From: GCA-002701455 sp964342575
Lineage (GTDB): Bacteria > Pseudomonadota > Alphaproteobacteria > Thalassobaculales > Thalassobaculaceae
Direction of reading: 5' to 3'
DNA: 18,637 bases
Assembly (NCBI GenBank): GCA_964342575.1
Contig: CAYFGZ010000066.1
Span: forward strand, 1-18,637
The notes under the pieces are model-generated. The model had not been told where the DNA came from and searched no databases. It worked only from the letters and a program-made list of their open reading frames with translations. Below, in pieces: positions 7,840-14,977 of the stretch; positions within the stretch are counted from its first letter, which is position 1; each line of letters opens with the position of its first letter. The translations under genes were made by a program, and so were the position numbers.

Positions 7840-7872
7840 TAACTTTTCCTGGGTTGAGGAGTACTACAAATC

Positions 7873-8424
7873 ATGGTTGATCCGTGGACAATTGAAGCAC
7901 ATCGTCTTTTTAAAAAACACGGTGTAAAGACCGTTGGATATGTACCTGATGCTGGCTTGACGGACCTCATAAATAGCTGCGAAGCTGACAATGATATTCG
8001 TTCTGTTGTTACAACTACAGAAGAAGAAGGAATTGGTTTATCGGCAGGAGCCTGGCTTGGGGGCGATAAATCTGCCGTATTAATGCAAAGCAGTGGAGTT
8101 GGAAATACAGTAAATGCTATCGCTTCGATCATCAGTTCCTGCCAGTTTCCACTATTTATGATTGTCACGATGCGCGGCCAGTATGGTGAATCAAACCCCT
8201 GGCAAATACCCATGGGGCAGGCTGTAGAACCTGTTCTAAAAAGTCTTGGAGTTCACGTCTTTGAGGTCGAAACAGACGAAGAAGCAACTGAGGCGATCGA
8301 AGCCGGCCTTAAGATGGCATTTGTTTCAAATGCTGCCGTAGCGGTTCTTATAAGCCAAAGACTAATAGGCGCTAAATCCTTTATCGCAGACGTTGCAGAA
8401 GAGGTTCACAATGTCCACGAATAG
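7873..8424 (+). CDS. comD: Sulfopyruvate decarboxylase alpha subunit-like (thiamine-diphosphate enzyme, Pyr domain)
   Basis: This 183-residue protein is the pyrimidine-binding half of a two-subunit thiamine-diphosphate decarboxylase. It shows VGYVPDAGLTDLI (21-33), the TTEEEG segment (48-53) holding the conserved cofactor-activating glutamate, the MQSSGVGN loop (71-78) and a G.SNPWQIPMG stretch (105-115). Length and layout match ComD of sulfopyruvate decarboxylase, which with ComE converts sulfopyruvate to sulfoacetaldehyde plus CO2 in coenzyme M biosynthesis and in bacterial sulfolactate/cysteate breakdown. Phosphonopyruvate decarboxylase is a related alternative, usually a single fused chain. 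The ATG at 7873 has GAGGAG 11 bases upstream. Its end overlaps the comE-like start by 14 bases, so the subunits are coupled. Substrate assignment is from the family only. Confidence 0.75.
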   Translation: MVDPWTIEAHRLFKKHGVKTVGYVPDAGLTDLINSCEADNDIRSVVTTTEEEGIGLSAGAWLGGDKSAVLMQSSGVGNTVNAIASIISSCQFPLFMIVTMRGQYGESNPWQIPMGQAVEPVLKSLGVHVFEVETDEEATEAIEAGLKMAFVSNAAVAVLISQRLIGAKSFIADVAEEVHNVHE

Positions 8425-9010
8425 ATTAGATCGCAGCGAAGTTATGGCGAGGCTTATGTCTGAACGTGGGAATGCCTTAGCTATAGCAGGTTTAGGGTCT
8501 CCAGTATGGGACTTAGCCGCTTCCGATCATCGACCCGAAAATTTCTATAATTGGGGAGGTATGGGTTGTGCTATCTCAATGGGGCTTGGCTGCGCTTTAG
8601 CCCAACCCAGCCGAAAAGTTTGGGTGATTACCGGGGATGGGGAGGCGTTGATGGGAGTTGGTTCCTTTGCAACGGTTGCTAATCAGGCCCCTAATAATCT
8701 AGCTATAATTGTTTTAGATAATGAACACTACGGTGAAACAGGCCTGCAAAAGACCCATACGGCCAGCGGCGCGAATCTCGCGGCCATGGCAGCGGGAGCT
8801 GGCATTCCCACGACCTTGACTGTGAAAACACATGAAGATCTCGAAGTACTAATAGCTAATCTTGAATCTGGTCCTCTTCCCCTCCTTGCGGCTGTAAAAA
8901 TAGCAACCACCAAGCCCAAATTGATTCTTCCATCAAGAGATGGCGTCTATATAAAAAATAGATTTAGACAGGCTGTCATTGGTCCCACTCAAGCAATGCA
9001 TATAGACTAA
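8411..9010 (+). CDS. comE: Sulfopyruvate decarboxylase beta subunit-like (thiamine-diphosphate enzyme, PP domain)
   Basis: This 199-residue protein is the diphosphate-binding half of the decarboxylase. The thiamine-diphosphate motif begins GDGEALMGVGSFATVA (positions 75-90) and closes at D103-N104 in VLDNEHYGETGLQKTHT; the DN..YG.TG..THT pattern is typical of ComE and phosphonopyruvate decarboxylases. Active sites form between this chain and ComD. The ATG at 8411 has GAGG 6 bases upstream and overlaps comD by 14 bases; an upstream in-frame start inside comD is unlikely. The MFS gene begins 15 bases after its stop. A 2-oxo acid with a negatively charged head group at C3 (sulfonate or phosphonate) is the expected substrate type, but this is not provable from sequence alone. 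Confidence 0.75.
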   Translation: MSTNRLDRSEVMARLMSERGNALAIAGLGSPVWDLAASDHRPENFYNWGGMGCAISMGLGCALAQPSRKVWVITGDGEALMGVGSFATVANQAPNNLAIIVLDNEHYGETGLQKTHTASGANLAAMAAGAGIPTTLTVKTHEDLEVLIANLESGPLPLLAAVKIATTKPKLILPSRDGVYIKNRFRQAVIGPTQAMHID

Positions 9011-9025
9011 AAAGCCACAAGAACA

Positions 9026-10234
9026 ATGACTAGCTCTCGAAGCAATACCATTTTAGTTGTGAGCTTCTTAATTCTCGTGCAAGCGACCGGTGCCTTGGCA
9101 GGGTTCTGGTTACCCGCTATTGCACCAGAAATAGCTGAAGATCTCGACCTAAATGCATCTTTAATTACATATCCGGTTCTACTGTTATACATATGTGCCA
9201 TGATATCCAGCCTATTTGCCGGAGGTCTCGTGTCCCGTTTTGGGGCTTGGCGAAGCTCCCAGCTGGCACTCATGTGCATGGGAATTTCCCATTTTATGTT
9301 CATGGAAGGTTCATTATTGTTGATAGCGTTGGGGTCTTCGGTTCTTGGTGGGGCTTATGGCCTCGTTACGCCGGCTGCGTCACATTTGCTGGCGAAAGTT
9401 GTGACTTCAAAAAATCGGAATTTGATTTTTTCAATAAGGTTTACAGGGGTTCCAATCGGAGGCAGTTTGGCCGGTTTAATCGGGCCGCCAACAGCCTTGA
9501 ATTTCGGCTGGCAACAGAGCATGGCAATCACTATTATAATAGCTGTTCTGCTCTGCATAGTAATGCAACCTTTTCGTGATAGGTGGGACGAAGACAGATG
9601 CGCTAGCTCGACAATACTCCGAAATCCAACATCAGATCTAAAACTTGTTTGGAGCTTAATTCCGCTGCGGTGGCTCGCGCTATCTGGTTTATGTATGGGA
9701 GCCATACAGACAACTTTAACGACATTCACAGTCAACATGCTCGTTGAAGATTTAGATTACACCCTGATAGCTGCTGGAATTGGCTTATCGACGGTACAGT
9801 TTTCAAGTATTTTTGGAAGGGTGGCCTGGGGCTGGTTGGCAGATCGACTGAATAGTGGGTTGTTGGCCTTGATGTGTATATCGTTAATTGCTGCAATGTG
9901 TGCATTTGCAACGACTCTTTTATCATCGAGCTGGTCACATTTGTTCGTGTATTCTCTTTGCTTTGTTTTTGGACTGGTCGGCATGGGATGGAATGGTGTA
10001 TATGCGAGTGAAATAGCTCGCCTTTCGCCGAAGGATGACGTTAGCAAAACCACCGGCGCAAGTTTTTTCATAACATTTTCTGGAGTTTTTTTGGGTCCCG
10101 TATTATTTACGTCTGCGTATTCGGTCACCCAGGCCTATAACACTACTTTTGTAGTGACTACAGTAATTGCCCTATTGGCGTATATTTTTATAGATAAAGC
10201 AAAAAGAACGCTAGTGAAAGCGGGGAAAAATTAA
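9026..10234 (+). CDS. Major facilitator superfamily transporter
   Basis: This 402-residue membrane protein has about 12 hydrophobic segments and the MFS architecture. The first helix follows TILVVSFLILVQATGALAGFW (positions 8-28). A loop between helices 2 and 3 reads FAGGLVSRFGAWRS, a variant of the MFS signature A motif (G...D+.G++), and a second copy in the C-terminal half reads WGWLADRLNSG. The charged stretch FRDRWDEDRCASS is the central cytoplasmic loop near residue 185. It starts 15 bases after comE with no strong ribosome binding site, so it probably depends on read-through from comDE. It likely imports the acid that feeds the pathway or exports a product. Its stop lies one base from the stop of the convergent kinase gene, so the transcripts must overlap. 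Confidence 0.88.
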   Translation: MTSSRSNTILVVSFLILVQATGALAGFWLPAIAPEIAEDLDLNASLITYPVLLLYICAMISSLFAGGLVSRFGAWRSSQLALMCMGISHFMFMEGSLLLIALGSSVLGGAYGLVTPAASHLLAKVVTSKNRNLIFSIRFTGVPIGGSLAGLIGPPTALNFGWQQSMAITIIIAVLLCIVMQPFRDRWDEDRCASSTILRNPTSDLKLVWSLIPLRWLALSGLCMGAIQTTLTTFTVNMLVEDLDYTLIAAGIGLSTVQFSSIFGRVAWGWLADRLNSGLLALMCISLIAAMCAFATTLLSSSWSHLFVYSLCFVFGLVGMGWNGVYASEIARLSPKDDVSKTTGASFFITFSGVFLGPVLFTSAYSVTQAYNTTFVVTTVIALLAYIFIDKAKRTLVKAGKN

Positions 10235-10235
10235 A

Positions 10236-11171
10236 TTAGTCTCCTTTCATCTTTTGCAGAACTTCCGCCTTATTCGGTATTGGTGTAACAGCTCCATATC
10301 CTTCCACAGAGAGACCAGCGGCAACGACCGCGTACCGGGCTGCTTCAACCGGGTGGTCACCACTTGTTAGCCGTGCCAAGAAAGCTCCATCAAATGTATC
10401 CCCTGCACCACTGGTATCCAACACCTTTGCCTCTATTGCTTTGATATGCTCCTTCTGTTCATTATAGGCAACTATAGCTCCTTCAGAACCACATTTAAGC
10501 ACAAGTAGTGAAGGCTTAAATTGGAGATAAAATTCCACTATATCTTCGACACTTTCCAGGCCCGTGAGTATCCGAGATTCATCCAGACTAGGAAGCAGTA
10601 TATCAACCAGCGCTGCCGTTTTGTGTACAGTATCGCGAGCCATTTCAATATTCCATAGGTTTAAGCGTAAATTAATGTCATACGATATCTGAGTATTATG
10701 CTTTTTGGCCAACTTTAGAGCCTGTTGACAGGCATCTGAGGCGTTCTTGCTAATAGCCTGACTGATAGATGAAAAATGCAAGAAAGAAGCACGTTCTATA
10801 ACGTCGGGGTTTATATTATGGGATGTCATACGGCTGGCGGCTGACCCCTTCCTATAGTAGGTAAATTCTCGTCCCTGGACCAACGGTTCTATAAAGTAAA
10901 TACCAGTCGGCGACTTTGGATCTAATGACACCCCAGATACGATAATTCCTTCCGATTTCCATAAACACAGAGCCATTTTTCCGAATTTATCATCTCCTAA
11001 CACAGTCATGTACGCGGCAGTCGCACCCTGTCGCGCAGCTGCTATGGCACAATTGGAGGTATCTCCACCCAGCCCCTGGACAAACAATGGACCATTCGGA
11101 GAGTTCCTAACACGGGTGAATTCAATCATCGCTTCGCCCAAACACACGATATCAATATCTTTGGGTATCAT
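10236..11171 (-). CDS. kdgK: PfkB-family kinase, 2-keto-3-deoxygluconate kinase-like
   Basis: This 311-residue ribokinase-family protein has LGEAMIEF at the N-terminus, the substrate-binding GGDTSNCAIAAARQGA (positions 35-50), YYRKGSAAS (105-113), DINLRLNLW (165-173) and the signature DTSGAGDTFDGAF (252-264) with catalytic base D258. The YYRKGSAAS and D.N.R..LW patterns are typical of 2-keto-3-deoxygluconate kinase, which makes 2-keto-3-deoxy-6-phosphogluconate from KDG with ATP. Sulfo-sugar kinases of the same fold exist, so the true substrate could be another keto-deoxy acid or ketose. The ATG at 11171 has GGAG about 10 bases upstream. It is divergent from the RraA-like gene across 133 bases and convergent with the MFS gene. 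No phospho-KDG aldolase of the Eda type is in the window. Confidence 0.75.
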   Translation of the reverse strand: MIPKDIDIVCLGEAMIEFTRVRNSPNGPLFVQGLGGDTSNCAIAAARQGATAAYMTVLGDDKFGKMALCLWKSEGIIVSGVSLDPKSPTGIYFIEPLVQGREFTYYRKGSAASRMTSHNINPDVIERASFLHFSSISQAISKNASDACQQALKLAKKHNTQISYDINLRLNLWNIEMARDTVHKTAALVDILLPSLDESRILTGLESVEDIVEFYLQFKPSLLVLKCGSEGAIVAYNEQKEHIKAIEAKVLDTSGAGDTFDGAFLARLTSGDHPVEAARYAVVAAGLSVEGYGAVTPIPNKAEVLQKMKGD

Positions 11172-11255
11172 CCTCTTTTCTCCGTAAAAGGGTATTTAAC
11201 CATCCGAGCTATGATTTGAGCACAAATTATCAGTGAGTACTCTAACTTTATTGTG

Positions 11256-11276
11256 AACAGCTTGTTACATTATAAG
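11256..11276 (+). promoter_or_regulatory. Candidate -10 box and operator-like palindrome upstream of the RraA-like gene
   Basis: TATAAG (11271-11276) is a 5-of-6 match to the -10 consensus and lies 29 bases from the start codon at 11305; a convincing -35 is not seen. Just upstream, AACA (11256-11259) and TGTT (11263-11266) form a 4-base inverted repeat around GCT, flanked by TGT and ACA. A regulator bound here could control both the plus-strand operon and the divergent kinase. Confidence 0.3.
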
Positions 11277-11304
11277 ACTGGGTAGAATTGTTGGGAGGCC
11301 TTTG

Positions 11305-12012
11305 ATGGGGAACAAAACATTGAATTCGACAGATCTTAAAAAATTAACGGAATGGGATACTCCCACCATCTGTAACGGTCTAGAACACCTGAGTGCCGAG
11401 TATAGGGTAAAAAGCTTTACAGTGGAACATATGCAATGTTTTGATCCATCCCTTTCCCCAATAGTTGGTTACGCCAGAACTGCCATGATCCGTTCCATGA
11501 CCCCTCCGGAGGGATCTCCTGCGGATGTCCGCGATATGCGGGCAAGATATTATGAAACAATCGCAGATGACCCGGCTCCTTCTATCAGTATTATACAGGA
11601 TATCGATCCCACTCCCGGTTTTGGCGCTTTCTGGGGAGAAGTTAATACAGCCATACACCAAGGCCTGGGCTGCCTGGGAGTTATCACAAATGGTTCCTTT
11701 CGGGATATAGACGCCTGTGCGCCAGGCTTTCAGCTATTAGGAGGAAAGATAGCCCCAAGCCATGCCTGGGTTCACCTCGTAGCAATCGAATGCGAAGTAA
11801 ATATCTTTGGAATGGCCGTTAAGCCAAATGATATAATACATGCTGATCGTCACGGGGCCGTAGTAGTCCCCGAGGACTGCGTAAAAGAATTGCCCGCGGC
11901 TATCGATCTCCTAACCCGCAGAGAAGCAGTTATACTAGATGTAGCTAGGGCACCTGGATTTAATGTAGATGTACTAAAAAAGGCTATGGCTGACTCCGCT
12001 GAAATACATTGA
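11305..12012 (+). CDS. RraA-like / HMG-CHA aldolase family protein
   Basis: This 235-residue protein has the RraA fold. Despite the name, many members are divalent-metal aldolases or decarboxylases that cleave 4-hydroxy-4-methyl-2-oxoglutarate or 4-carboxy-4-hydroxy-2-oxoadipate, or decarboxylate oxaloacetate. The sequence shows DTPTICNGLE near the N-terminus, WGEV (110-113), NGSFRD (129-134) and HADRHGAVVVP (179-189). E112, twenty intervening residues, then R133-D134 fits the D/E-X20-R-D motif described for catalytically active aldolases of this family, as opposed to the RNase E inhibitor RraA. The ATG at 11305 has GGGAGG 6 bases upstream and is preferred over an in-frame TTG at 11302. It heads a four-gene plus-strand operon, 8 bases before the next gene. 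Substrate unknown. Confidence 0.8.
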   Translation: MGNKTLNSTDLKKLTEWDTPTICNGLEHLSAEYRVKSFTVEHMQCFDPSLSPIVGYARTAMIRSMTPPEGSPADVRDMRARYYETIADDPAPSISIIQDIDPTPGFGAFWGEVNTAIHQGLGCLGVITNGSFRDIDACAPGFQLLGGKIAPSHAWVHLVAIECEVNIFGMAVKPNDIIHADRHGAVVVPEDCVKELPAAIDLLTRREAVILDVARAPGFNVDVLKKAMADSAEIH

Positions 12013-12020
12013 GGTTCAAT

Positions 12021-13007
12021 ATGGCGACTAACACAAATAAAAAGCGGGTACTTGTAATTCAACCGCTTCACCGGGCGGGGATAGAAATGCTCGAGGCAAG
12101 AGATGACATTGAGATCGTGGAGTGCGATTCATTGGACGAGGATATCATCGCTGAAGCCGCTAAGGATGTCCACGCGATGACGGTTAGAGGAGCCACTATC
12201 ACTAAGCGAATAATGGCGCAAGCCCCCGAATTAATGGTCGTCTCGCGACATGGTGTCGGATATGATGCCGTCGACCTATCTACATTAAACGAACGAAGGA
12301 TACCTCTCTGCATTGCAATCCACTCCAACATGATATCGGTTGCGGAACAGGCGATGGCATTGTTATTAGCCCTAGCGAAAGATATTTTTTATTACGATCC
12401 CGTGACCCGCACAGATGATTGGAGTTTCCGCTTTCCCACCCGAGCTGTGGATCTGGATCGAAAAAATCTACTGATTATTGGTTTCGGTCGAATTGGGCGC
12501 CAAGTCGCAAAACGCGCACTGGGCTTTGATATGAACGTCTTTGCCTATGACCCATATGTTGATAACGAAGTGATCAAAAACGCTGGAGTAGGTGTTATCT
12601 CAGATTATAAATCTGTACTGGGCGATATGGACGCGGTGGCAATACATTGCATGAAAACACAGGAAACGACTAATATGTTTTCTGACGATGAATTTAAATC
12701 CATGAAAAATGATGCTTTCATAATCAATTGCGCCCGCGGAGGTATAATTGACGAAACAGCTCTCTACACAGCGCTGAATACAGGCGAAATAAAAGGGGCG
12801 GGGCTAGATGTTCTGTTGGACGAACCATCGTCGGCCGATCATCCATTATTTAAACTCAATAACGTAATTCTTAGCCCTCACATAGCGGGCGTAACGCTAG
12901 AATCAACAGAAAGAATGGCCACGCAAACCGTCGATAATGTCTTACGTGTGTTCGATGGAAATATTGATCCAGAGTGCGTGGTGAACAAAACCGTTTTAAA
13001 AAACTAA
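12021..13007 (+). CDS. D-isomer-specific 2-hydroxyacid dehydrogenase, SerA/SlcC-like
   Basis: This 328-residue protein has the two-domain D-2-hydroxyacid dehydrogenase fold. Visible features are SRHGVGYDAVDL (75-86), the Rossmann loop GFGRIG (154-159), D177 after the second strand (AYDPY) favouring NAD, and catalytic R239 (NCARGG), E268 (DVLLDEP) and H287 (SPHIAG). It lacks the ACT domain of full-length SerA, so biosynthetic phosphoglycerate dehydrogenase is less likely. (S)-Sulfolactate dehydrogenase SlcC belongs to this family, as do hydroxypyruvate and phosphonate-related enzymes. The ATG at 12021 has GAGG 6 bases upstream; an in-frame TTG at 12009 overlaps the previous stop and is less likely. 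It sits between the RraA-like and HpaI-like aldolase genes, which points to a 2-hydroxy/2-oxo acid entry step. Confidence 0.87.
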   Translation: MATNTNKKRVLVIQPLHRAGIEMLEARDDIEIVECDSLDEDIIAEAAKDVHAMTVRGATITKRIMAQAPELMVVSRHGVGYDAVDLSTLNERRIPLCIAIHSNMISVAEQAMALLLALAKDIFYYDPVTRTDDWSFRFPTRAVDLDRKNLLIIGFGRIGRQVAKRALGFDMNVFAYDPYVDNEVIKNAGVGVISDYKSVLGDMDAVAIHCMKTQETTNMFSDDEFKSMKNDAFIINCARGGIIDETALYTALNTGEIKGAGLDVLLDEPSSADHPLFKLNNVILSPHIAGVTLESTERMATQTVDNVLRVFDGNIDPECVVNKTVLKN

Positions 13008-13041
13008 ACAATAACCCACTACAATTGTTGGAGTAAACAAA

Positions 13042-13794
13042 ATGAAAAATCGACTCCGTGAAACATGGAAATCCGGAAAACCAGCACTAAACGGCTGGCT
13101 CGGTATTCCCAGTACTTTTTCTGCAGAGATAATGTCACGTCAAGACTTCGATTCCATAACTGTCGATCTGCAGCATGGGCTCACTGATTATTCGATAGCG
13201 GTACCAATGATGCAAGCTATGTCGGCGAGCGACGCAACCATGCTATGTCGAGTTCCGTGGTTAGAGGCTGGAATCATAATGAAATTATTAGATGCCGGAG
13301 CAATGGGTATAATCTGTCCAATGATTAACTCTAGACAAGAAGCAGAAGATTTCGTAGGGGCTACATTGTATTCTCCAGATGGCTATAGGAGCTCTGGTCC
13401 AGTCCGTTCAAATATTATCTACCCAGATTATCACAACCAAGCCAACGAACAGATTATAAGCATGGCTATGATTGAAACGGAGCAAGCCGTCGCCAACGCC
13501 TCAGAAATTTGCACTACCCCTGGCTTAACAGGCATCTATGTTGGTCCAAGTGACCTTGCTATATCTATGGGTGAGGGTCCAGGTTTAGATCGAAAGCCAG
13601 GGAAAGTTTACGACGCCATTCAGCATGTTCTCAAAACAGCAAAAGAAGCCGGAATCCGAGCAGGATTACATTGCATGGATCCAAATTACATCAAACAGAT
13701 GTATGACTGTGGCTTTGAATTTGCTTCTCTATCAAATGATGTTCGACTGCTCACCCAAGTTGTATCATCACAAATATCCGCCGTACGATCTTGA
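13042..13794 (+). CDS. HpaI/HpcH-family class II aldolase
   Basis: This 250-residue protein matches metal-dependent pyruvate aldolases of the HpaI family, which cleave 4-hydroxy-2-oxo acids to pyruvate (or a similar 2-oxo acid) plus an aldehyde. Known members act on 4-hydroxy-2-oxoheptanedioate, 2-keto-3-deoxygluconate-type acids, and the sulfo-Entner-Doudoroff intermediate. It shows VDLQHG with D42 and H45, catalytic R70 (LCRVPW), metal-ligand candidates E145 (MIETEQAV) and D171 (VGPSDLAISMG). These residue numbers agree with my recollection of the characterised HpaI numbering for H45 and R70. The ATG at 13042 has TTGGAG 8 bases upstream. It lies 34 bases after the dehydrogenase gene and 16 bases before the Ldh2-type gene. 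Aldehyde partner and substrate chain length cannot be told from sequence. Confidence 0.85.
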   Translation: MKNRLRETWKSGKPALNGWLGIPSTFSAEIMSRQDFDSITVDLQHGLTDYSIAVPMMQAMSASDATMLCRVPWLEAGIIMKLLDAGAMGIICPMINSRQEAEDFVGATLYSPDGYRSSGPVRSNIIYPDYHNQANEQIISMAMIETEQAVANASEICTTPGLTGIYVGPSDLAISMGEGPGLDRKPGKVYDAIQHVLKTAKEAGIRAGLHCMDPNYIKQMYDCGFEFASLSNDVRLLTQVVSSQISAVRS

Positions 13795-13810
13795 TCCAGG
13801 ATAAACTAAA

Positions 13811-14950
13811 ATGTCGTTGGTAGAAAAGCGTGATGGTTCGGTTGAAGTCCAAGTAGAACCGCTAAAGACCATAGTCACTAGCACATTTAAGGGGCTGGGG
13901 TGTTCAGAAACGGAAGCATCAAGAATAGCCACTCGGTTGGCAGGTGCTAATCTGCGAGGGCACGATAGTCACGGTGTTATCAGGGTGCCGCGATATGCCA
14001 ATTGGCTCAAAGACGGAATACAGGTCCCTGGCGTAAAGGTCGATATAACGCTAGAAAATGAAGTACTGGCTGTCATCGATGGCAAGTTTGGATTTGGTCA
14101 GACCGTTGGTGAACAGGCCGTGGACATAGGCATAAAAAAGGCCTCTGTATATGGGATTGCGATTACTGCGCTTCAAAATTCCGGACATCTTGGTAGAATT
14201 GGTGACTGGGCGGAGCGAGCTGCGTCACATGGGTTAGTTTCTATTCATATGGTGAATGTGAGAGGCAGTTTAATAGTTGCTCCCTTTGGCGGTATAGACC
14301 GGCGTATGAGTACGTCGCCTTTTTGTGCCGGCATTCCCTTAAATGATGGAGATGAACCTATTATTCTGGATATGGCCACTTCGGTAGTTGCCGAAGGCAA
14401 AGCACTCGTTGCAATAAAGGGAGGGAAGCCACTTCCGGATGATGCCATTATAACAGAACATGGCGAAATCACAGGTGATCCCAAGCCTTTATATGGTGAA
14501 ACTAAACAAGGAGCTTTTCCAAATGCTAACGACGGCCCCGGAGCGTTAAGAGCTTTTGGAAATCATAAAGGGTCTGGATTAAACTTTTTGATGGAGATGA
14601 TGGCTGGTGCGTTAACCGGATCCGGATGTGCTGGAGCTTTAAATGAGCCTAAAAGAAGATTTTGCAATGGGATGTTCTCCTTGTATCTTTCGCCAGAAGC
14701 TTTTGGACATTCTGACAACTCTTTTGTCTCCGAAGTGAGGTCGTATGTAGAATTTCTGAAAAGTTCTCGCCCCACGGCGCCTGGTGGATCAGTACTCATT
14801 CCCGGGGAAAAAGAACAACAAGTAATGGATGAACGGCTGAAATCGGGGCTACCACTAGCTAGGGAGGCATGGATAGACATTGTAGCCACTGCACGTGATT
14901 CTGGCCTAAGCCAAAGTCGTCTCAACGCAATTTTGAATGGAAAATCCTAG
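13811..14950 (+). CDS. Ldh2/ComC-type malate/L-lactate/sulfolactate dehydrogenase
   Basis: This 379-residue protein belongs to the Ldh2/MDH2 family, an NAD(P)-dependent 2-hydroxyacid dehydrogenase fold unrelated to the classical Rossmann lactate dehydrogenases. It has GHDSHGVIRVPRY (50-62) with the family catalytic histidine at H51 or H54, NSGHLGRIGDWAERA (123-137), LDMATSVVAEGK (186-197) and NHKGSGLNFLMEMMAGALTG (positions 251-270). ComC, (R)-sulfolactate dehydrogenase, is a family member, as are ureidoglycolate, 2,3-diketogulonate and hydroxyproline-pathway enzymes. Family enzymes usually act on the enantiomer opposite to that used by D-isomer dehydrogenases, so with the gene at 12021 it could invert a 2-hydroxy acid. 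It is the last gene of the operon; the ATG at 13811 has an AGGA about 9 bases upstream. It is convergent with the thermonuclease gene. Confidence 0.85.
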   Translation: MSLVEKRDGSVEVQVEPLKTIVTSTFKGLGCSETEASRIATRLAGANLRGHDSHGVIRVPRYANWLKDGIQVPGVKVDITLENEVLAVIDGKFGFGQTVGEQAVDIGIKKASVYGIAITALQNSGHLGRIGDWAERAASHGLVSIHMVNVRGSLIVAPFGGIDRRMSTSPFCAGIPLNDGDEPIILDMATSVVAEGKALVAIKGGKPLPDDAIITEHGEITGDPKPLYGETKQGAFPNANDGPGALRAFGNHKGSGLNFLMEMMAGALTGSGCAGALNEPKRRFCNGMFSLYLSPEAFGHSDNSFVSEVRSYVEFLKSSRPTAPGGSVLIPGEKEQQVMDERLKSGLPLAREAWIDIVATARDSGLSQSRLNAILNGKS

Positions 14951-14977
14951 TATAGTGCTAAACAACCAAACAATTAC

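Noticed and set aside
7792..7872. A riboswitch (for example thiamine-diphosphate) in the comD leader
   Set aside because: Only a simple 6-base inverted repeat is seen; none of the conserved cores of known riboswitch classes can be recognised and the leader is too short for most.
7839..8213. A 124-codon minus-strand frame across the comD-like gene
   Set aside because: It is antisense to a gene with a clear thiamine-diphosphate domain, and its product has no recognisable motif.
9355..10128. Several minus-strand frames of 68-127 codons inside the MFS gene
   Set aside because: These are reading-frame shadows of a membrane-protein gene and show no start signals or motifs.
14563..14925. A 120-codon minus-strand frame inside the Ldh2-type gene
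   Set aside because: It lies wholly within a gene with clear family motifs and reads as low-complexity shadow sequence.
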